From contig OY755175.1 in the NCBI GenBank assembly GCA_963576735.1, positions 5,162,401-5,226,400 on the forward strand: a DNA stretch of 64,000 bases. Reading direction: 5' to 3'. A program made the translations under genes and the position numbers. The notes under the pieces are model-generated. The model ran no database searches. It saw only the letters and a list, made by a program, of their open reading frames with translations, and was not told the origin of the DNA. The stretch is from Bedellia somnulentella. Lineage: Eukaryota; Arthropoda; Insecta; Lepidoptera; Bedelliidae. This document shows positions 9,901-18,900 of this stretch, piece by piece. Each line of letters opens with the position of its first letter. The first letter of the stretch is position 1.

Positions 9901-12900
9901 ACTGAAGACGCTAGTTTCTTGAAGAAGTAAGTTTTCTGGTTACTTAAAGTTATTGTATTAAACCCTCAGTATGAGGCACACATAAAGTGTACGATTCCAC
10001 TAGATATGTGCGAAGAAAATTTGTTTTGATAAATCAACAAAATAGCTTCATTTGCCATTTGAGAGTAACGTTTCTATCTTAAAAATCAAATCCAGCATTA
10101 ACATTGTTTGAAAAATAAGCATTAACAACGCACATCTTTGGCCCATTCTCAGCCTAATAAGGCAAAGTAACAGATTACAGACTATACAACAAAAAAACAT
10201 AATTTCCATACCATCTTAAGTCAGTTTTCTGATGGATCCTGTACACAGCATTCAAACAGAAAATTGCGATTCTTTAAAATTATCTGTAGTCCTATATTTA
10301 AGTATTATATAAGGATAATTAATAAGATCGTTCCCCAGCAAGTGTGTAAAATGTGTTTCAAATAATGTTATTTGGACAGGATTAGAGTGGATTGAATAAG
10401 AGTACAAAAGTTCCAAAAGGAAGTTATATGTGAAAACCCATCTAATAATAATCTATCTATCTATACTGCTTCAATTAAAAGATAGGCATAGAGGTTTTGT
10501 GACAAAGGCATTTTTGGCAATAGGCTAATGTTTGGTTTCAAAAAAATCGGTGTGTTTCGAAACCTATTTAAAAATAACGGACACTTGGCTATAGGGACAA
10601 TTTGGACATGAAAATTATTAAATTATTTTTAATATTGTACCACTCATCTCTTTACAAAAATAAAAAGTGTCCATTCTCTTTTGATGGATGCGTTTAAGAG
10701 CTTTAGTGAAAATAATTTTGTATACAATGAAATATAGTCTTAAAATCCATGTAATAACACGCGATTAAATATCCGAAATTCAATAGTTGTTATAATTGTA
10801 ATGTGCAATGGTGAAAGTCTTAGAAAATACTATATAATTAACCATTACATTTATTACAGGGACGCAAAACCCCACATAGTACCAGAATATTTCACTAGGC
10901 TAGACAAGCCGTTCCCATACCAGTACACAGACAAAAAGTTGGCCACTCATATAAATGAGGATGTGTTTAAATTGTATAAGAAAACTGAAAAGAACCACCA
11001 CGTGAAGTTCAACCTGACTGACGAATTTCCTACTGAGCCCCATGAGCGGATTGTCAAACGGATCGAAGCCAGGTGTAAACTACAGCCTTCATTCCTTAAT
11101 GATATTAATACGCTCAAAAAGGTATGTGTTATTTTTTATCATTTCAAGACAAGATAGTGTCAAGGTTTTTGGTATTGTGTGAAGACATTAAGCTGTGAAG
11201 TGTTGTCTTAAGCCCATAGCACACGACGTATTTTATACGCGCCGACGACGCGCGTATTAGGAACACGCGTTTTCGGCGCCGTTGGCGCTGATTTTTGCGT
11301 TTGCATTCATGAAGCAATAGATTCGCTTTTTTTTACTTTTTTTTCGTTTTAAACGGAGTACTAAGGCCAACGTACGCAGTGTTGTCTCAACCGACGCCAT
11401 TGTACAACTGAACAGAACAGTCTCTGATCAAAACGCAAAAGCTACAGCGCGTCTGTATTGCTGTTTCACGATCGCCCCATGTGCTTAGAGTACAAGGTTG
11501 CGTTCAAATCTCGTATGAAGCGCGTATACGCGCGTCATCTGCGCGCCATGCGCGCGTATAAAAAACGTCGTGTGCTATCAGTCTTAGTGTTAACCTGCAT
11601 CTTCCTGCGGGTGTTGTAAGAGGCAACTTTGGATACTGGGGATTTTAGAGTGATACTTGGGAGTGTCATTCATTAATCTCGGGTGTCCGAAACTAGCTGG
11701 TTACTGTATTACTACTATATTACACATACATATTCACTATATGTAAAAATCCCGAAAAGGAATGCTTAGAGATTCAGAATAAAACTACCTCAGCCACTTT
11801 TGGAAGTTGAGTTTGGAAAAGATTGTAAGCCATGGTAAGAAATGAATGATAGGTGATTATTCTAAGTAGAGACCACACAGGGATATTACACAACCGTTAG
11901 TTATATAAGGGTTGGATATCAAAGGCCTCACTCAATCTGTTTCAGGCATTTGAAGAAAGACCCATATGGATATTAAATGGAATAATATTTGCAACAAAAA
12001 TAAGAAGAGGTATATTGAGAATGATTTTGCCATCTGTTGCTTTTTTCTTAATATATGGACCCTGGCATATGGTTTGGGTGAAATTTGGATACGACCCTCG
12101 GAAGGAGCCAGCTGCAAGATTCTATCAAACTTTGGACTTCAGAGTAAGAAACACAGGTGTGCAAAGTTGAATTATATCTATTCATTTTAAAGCGCAGCAT
12201 AAAGAATAAAATTTAATATTTCCACGTTTTGTTTATATATAAATAGCAAGAATATGATTGTCATGAAATAAGGGGAACTCAGAAGTGCTTTTAACCGTCA
12301 TCAGCAAATAGGAATTTATTAAAACAAAGTATTTTTATGGAACATGATATGTTCGCTAAAGGCTATCTTCTCTATCTAAATAAATTTTAATTGATTTGAC
12401 TGCCTCGAACTGACGTAAATATGCAATCGCTTTTTATTTTTTTTTAAAAACAGACTTGTCTTAATTACTTTATTAAAATTTCACATCACATCCTTCCAGC
12501 GGGAGTAAATGCAATGGTACAACTAGGTCGCAAGTTCCAAGCCAAGAAAGCGAGTAGCGTCCCGAGTCAGTCCACTGCAGAGGAAGATGATGTACCCGAG
12601 GGTTTGGCGGTGTTCAAACCTGGCATACTGCTTACACAGCGACAGGTCTACTATCAGGTAACTATTATTCGCTTGTATGATTTCGTAGCTTGATTTTGAA
12701 AGCGAGATTTTTTTAAATTTAAGCAGTAAAAGAGCATGTATGAGAAGAATAATGAATTTAAGGGAAGCAAGAGAGGTTCGACAAGATCGTAATAAGTGCC
12801 GATCGATAATCTCGGCCTACCCCAATGGGAATAATGAGCGTGAGTATAGTCAGTAAGTGTTAAGCAGTATGACGACGCACGTTGCCCAGTGGATAGCTGA

Positions 12901-15900
12901 ACAGCTTCTGGGTCTGGAGGTTGCGGGTTCGATCCCCGCTGAGAGCAACATTTATGTGATGAACAGAAATGATTGTTTCTTGGTCTTGGGTGTTATTGAC
13001 ATGTATATTATAACTTCAATTTTATCGTTGCGTTAGTTTCGCATGCCACAAGTATTATAATAAGTTCTACATAATTTGGGGCTAATTTAATATCTTCCCG
13101 GTTATAGTTATTTAAATTAATTTTTCGTACATTAAGTTAGCGCGAGTGTCTTAAATTTTATTACCCTTCAACCCAACATAACCGTGTTCTAAGACCAAAT
13201 AAACTTCCCCAGTACTGCAACATTCAAGCCTGTCCGCACTTTGCCACAGCAGTCGGGCTGGCTGCCAACATACCTCACAACTATTAAAGTTTCATGAATT
13301 TCGGTCATCTTCCTGTGACTAACTTCGTTCCTTGTTTAACTTGAATGTCTTGGATATTCAAATCAAGCAATGCTAGTATAGTTTGCGCACGTTTGGAGAA
13401 TTCTATTACATTTACAGACCTGACTCGTGTTGCTCGGTACCATTGTCGTTTGGGGATTCGTAACGTTCTTCTACCCCTTCATGCCAAAATACCCGTGTAC
13501 CAATAATGCATTTCAATATTAATTAAAAAACTTTTCACCCAGTACTGCGAAATCCAACTTGATAAAGTCCAACGCCTAGTAAGTGACAAGCCCTTATCTC
13601 CACTGTGCCACAGTACCCGCGGCTGGCTGCCCGCCAACCCCATCTTCCGGACCTTGCATAAGACTACATGCCTGATGTAACTCGGGTCAAGGACAATTAC
13701 TCAAGGGGCTCAAGTTTCTCTCAAGTATCTTTCAATCGTCTTCCTCTGACCAACATCTGTCTAACCTGAGTATCTTTGATGTTCAAATTGAGCTTCGCCA
13801 GTCATAATTATCGTAGTATTAGTGATTACTATTACTGACCTAACTCATGTCACCGGTAAAAGTGTCTTTAAGCGTTCTTTACCTTCTTCTACCCCTCATT
13901 CCACCATACCCGTGATCCATTATTGATTGTAAAACCATTGCTGGCCAGTACTACATGCGACATCCAACTCGATGAAGTACAAGCTGCTGTCCCCGCTCTG
14001 CCACAGCTGGCTGGCCCATCTGATATCGCCTTTTAGCGTTTTCGAAGGTAGCGGGTACGGAATTTGCGACGGGCGGAGCGACGGCGGGCGGCGTGACGGC
14101 GATTTAATCAAATATATTAAAAACATAGCGCTGTGTACATAGATGTACTAAAAACCGTTAAATAGGTTATTTATGAGGAAACCGGCGCTTACGAGTGGCA
14201 CCGATTTCAGCAGATGAACGCACACCACTAGAAATACATCCAAACAACACACCTAAAAAAAATACATTTGAAATGTAGGCGAGATAGTACATCTCATAGC
14301 AAGCGCTAGAAAGAGATAAACATATTTTCTCTGTACCGACTTGAAATATGACACTACGACGACCGTTTGAAAAAGAATAATTTAGATCTATACACACGAT
14401 TTATTATAAATTATAATTAAAACGTTGTAAATTTATAATATGCCGTTTAGTGTCGGCTTACAATAACACTACCCCATTTCTACCCGTGGGTGATCGTAAG
14501 AGGCGACTAAGGGTATAAGGGCTTTTTGAGTGATTTTTGGGCGATGTGGTTGGAGACCCGTCACCAAAAACATTTATTATTACCATCTTTTCGCCAATCA
14601 ACTTCCAAAAGTGGCTGAAGAATTTCTCATTTCAAAGCTCTGGCTACCCCTTTAAGGGATTTATAGCCGTGAGTATATGTATTTATGTATGTAAATTTAT
14701 AATACTTTCGAATGATACGTAATCCCATCATTTTAGTAATTTTTCTACTATAGTTTGTGCAAAATCTCATCACACACGACGGCATTCTCGATTATTTTGA
14801 TAAACAAACACGCCAAAACAAGTGACAGATGTGCGACTAAAGTCAGATGAGCCATTTAGCCTGTTTTTTAAGTGCCACTTATGAGCGCGCATAACTTATC
14901 TACGGTTTTTTTTAGTACATCTATGGCTGTGTATGATAGGAGACGAACGAGCGGCGCGGTCGATTGGTGCACAGACATGAACTAACTAGTTTGGTTTCGC
15001 CGCTCGCGCCCTTAAGAGCTTATTCCATTTGTCTGAATGAAGTCGTCTGAAAGCCACAGAATCTGAATTCAGACTAGTGGAATAACGTTCAAACTGAAAT
15101 TTGTGTAGTGGAATAACAAGCGTCTGCGGCAGTAACTTCGAAGGACGTCTGAATTCAGCAACGACAAAGTGTAATGGAATAAGCTCTTTACATTGGTGTT
15201 GCATTTTTATTACAGAAGTAATATAGAAATTGACAACGAATAGTTTTATCTATTATTTTATAAAAACCGGCTATATGGTAGAAACGTACACCATAAAACA
15301 GAAGAGTTATAAAATGTTGGGAAGAAATAAAACGTAAATGTTAGATTCCATTTTCTGTAAAGCATAATCGAATGTATCTTTACTATACTTCTATCTCACT
15401 ATACTATACTTGTACTATGTTACTACACTTATTCTTATATAATTGTAGAACTTTATTGAATGGCAACGTAGCTCGTAATAATAATAATAATAATAAATCA
15501 TTTATTATCAGACAACAAGGTCCATATAATATTAGTAAACTTAGTCTATGTTAGTAATTTACATTTTGGTAGGCAGAGGCTTTGATTTCTGATGCGCAGC
15601 CCTGAAGCGCCGGAACACTATTCCCTCAGGCCAAAAATTCTCTCCTAGCAGAATCTTCTCGTGGACTGCGGGAACCTGGAGCCAGTAGGATTTGAAGTTA
15701 GTAGGCCTACTGGGCTCCAGACGTGAGATGTTGAGCACGGTTATGGGACCGAGGCTCGTCTGCTCAATGTGACGCAAGATATCATTGTGCGTCATCTGTA
15801 GAGCTACTCTTGATATATAAATATCCAGTACCGGTGTTGCAGCCTTCAAGGGGCACGAGGCTGCTGGGACGGTACCACGCTTATTCCTGTTGTTAGCACA

Positions 15901-18900
15901 ACGTTTGGGTTTTTTCCCAACCAGGGTAAATCCATCGTCGTCTCCAACAGTCTTCGGCGCGGCACGAACGGTCGCGGCTCGGTTCTCCTTTCCCTCCCTC
16001 CGTCTGGTAGTCGCGGCGGGTGGCGGGGGGTTCGGGCAGCGACGACGGGAGCGTGGTTGGCTACCTGACTTCAGCACCTGTGCGAATGAACCCTTGTGAG
16101 CCACCGATGTCGATGGCGCGTCGGGTTTCCAGACAGGTGCGGATGGGCGCAGCGAACTCGTTCCATCACAAATTCGCTGAGTTGTCGGAGGATCACAGTC
16201 AATGACCGGGCGGTTTACTGGGTCAGTTGTAGTTATTTTGCTGCGTTGCGAAGTGTCGAGTGGCGGACGCTTCTGCCGTTTGCGCGGCGGCGATACTTGG
16301 GCGAGCGCGACGTCAGCATTTCGCAACGATGTCACCTCGCGCTGCAACTCAGCACTGGCACGTTCCGAAGCCACGAGTTTGGCTTTGATATCTTCAACGC
16401 TGGACTTCAGCAACTGGATGTCCTTCAACAGTGATGTTACGTCCACATGGTCGAAGGTCACTGGAGGCAGCTTGTTAAGGTCCCGCGCTACGTAAGTGGG
16501 GATGTCATCCGGATCCGTCTCCTTGAAAGCTCGGAAGATGTCCTGGATATTTCTTTTCCCGCTGCCCTCGGCCCTCCTCGAGGCGAGGCGCACGGCAGTG
16601 ACGGCGGCGGTGTCGGCGAGGAACTGTCTCGCAGCGGTTATTTCGGCGTCCGTGTAGCTGGTCGCGCAGATTTGCTCAAGGCTGAGCTCGTCCATCACGT
16701 CCAGTTTATTCTGCACGAAGGCGAGCAGCTCCTGCACCAGGATGGTGTCGGAGCGCTTCACGCTGGCCGGGGTCGCCATTGGTGAAACACACAATGACGC
16801 ACATTTATTGCTGATTCGGTCGCTGCTAGGTAGCGTCCGATCGAGCCGGGCGTTTTGTCACAACTCAATGTATGTAACGTAATGAAGTGTAGAAGTCTTC
16901 TAAACTGCGTCGTCGTTGGTTTATTGTATGAACACCATCTCTAGGTAATAAAAACGCTCTCATTAGGAAACTGGACTCCAATAGTTCTCTTTGACGTGAA
17001 TTCATGTTAATCAAAACATTACGTGAGCGTGACTGCGCGGAAGTTTTTTTTTCGTACACACGCAAGACACCGCTATCTTTTCGCCCTGTTCCGCACCGCC
17101 CGCCTCGCCGTATTCCCTCCCGTCGTAAGTTTCGTACCCGCCACCCAAGCCATTCTTTCTCTTTACCTACCCTTAATTATTTGTAGCCTAACACAAACCC
17201 TTGCTCCCCAGTACTGCGTTGCGAAATTCCCTCGCTTTTTTTACCTCTTCACGCCTTCATAAATATGGTGTAACATAAAACTTTGCTCCCCAGTACTGCG
17301 ACATCCAACTCGACGAGGTCCAACGCCTAGTGAGCGCCAAGCCATCATACCCACTGTGCCACAGCACCCGCGGCTGGCTGCCAAGATGCCAGACGCCACT
17401 CAGTACAAGTGTCTTTAACCAAATCTCACACTTTTATTACCTCTTCACGCTACCATAAACATGTTCTAGCATAAAAGTTTGCTCCCCAGTACTGGGACAT
17501 CCAACTGGACGAGGTCCAACGCCTAGTGAGTGCCAAGCCATCATCTCCACTGTGCCACAGCACCCGCGGCTGGCTACCAACCTGACGCCACTTAGTACAA
17601 GTCTTTAACGAATTATCACACTTTTATTACCTCTTCACGCTACCATAAATATGCTCTAGCATAAAACTATGCACTCTAGTACTGCGACATCCAACTGGAC
17701 GAGGTACAACGCCTAGTGAGCGCCAAGCTTTCATCCCCACAGCTCCCGCAACTGGCTGTCTTATAAACCTCTTAAGAGCTTTAAAAGATTTTTCCCCTTC
17801 TTCTCCTTCATGCCGACACAACCTTGCCTAACTACCCACACAAACTATTGCTCCCCAGTACTGCGACATCCAACTCGCCGAAGTCCAGCGCCTCGTGAGT
17901 GCCAAGCCCTCATCTCCACTCTGCCACAGCACCCGCGGCTGGCTGCCTATCTGAAACTACTTCTTAGCGTTTTCGGTTTACAACATTCTTTTTCTTCACC
18001 TACCCTTCATTCAACGTTATTTGTAGTCTAACACAAATCATTGCTACCCAGTACTGCGACATCCAACTCGACGAGGTCCAACGCCTATTGAGCGCCAAGC
18101 CATCATACCCACTGTGCCACAGCACCCGCGGCTGGCTGTCTTATAAACTTCTTAAGAGTTTTAAAGGATTTTTCCCCTTCTTCTCCTTCATGCCGACACA
18201 ACTTCGCCTAATTACCCACACAAACCATTGTTCCCCAGTACTGCGACATCCAACTCGACGAAGTGCAATGCCTAGTGAGTGCCAAGCCAATATCCCCACT
18301 GTGCCACAGTTCCCGCAGCTGGCTCTCTTATAACTTCTCCGTCATGCCGACATAACCTTGCCGAATTACCCACGAAGCATTGCTACCCAGTACTGCGACA
18401 TGCAACTCGACGAGGTCCAACGCCTAGTGAGTGCCAAGCCCTCATCTCCACTGTGCCACAGCTCCCGCGGCTGGCTGCCAACCTGCTTGTCGTAACTCAG
18501 TCGTTAACGAATTCTTAAACTTTTTTTTACCTCTCCACGCTACATAACATGCTCTAGCATAAAACTTTGCACTCTAGTACTGCGACATCCAACTCGACGA
18601 GGTCCAACGCATAGTGAGTGCCAAGCCCTCATCTCCTCTCTGCCACAGTACCCGCGGCTGGCTGCCTATCTGAAACTGCTTCTTAGCGTTTTCGGTTTAC
18701 AACATTCTTTTTCTTCACCTACCCTTCATTCAACGTTATTTAGGTTTTTTCACAAACCATTGCTCCCCAGTACTGCGATATGCAACTCGACGAGGTCCAA
18801 CGCCCAGTGAGCGCCAAACCATCATCCCCACTGTGCCACAGCACCCGCGGCTGGCTGTCTTATAAACCTCTTATGAGTTTTAAAGAATTTTTCCCCTTCT

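Larger units (their letters stand above)
14048..17144. mobile_element. ~3.1-kb TIR element splitting the exon-7 array
   Basis: Imperfect GC-rich terminal inverted repeats of about 55-65 bp: 14048-14102 (gtagcgggtacggaatttgc...) and 17081-17144 (reverse: gtggcgggtacgaaacttac...). Array spacer sequence is interrupted exactly here ('agcgttttcgaa' to the left, 'ccattctttctctttaccta' to the right). No transposase frame seen, so non-autonomous. It contains a second TIR element, an RSE, a MITE and an ORF1-only LINE. Superfamily not determined; the flanks offer only a weak 3-5-bp target repeat (gaag/caag). Confidence 0.6.

Noticed and set aside
9577..9930. 117-codon ORF as a gene
   Set aside because: It fuses RSE repeats with the true GTF3C5 exon 3; only 9812-9926 is exon.
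16020..16785. Open frames on the + strand across the ORF1 element
   Set aside because: Antisense shadows of a GC-rich coding sequence; no domains.
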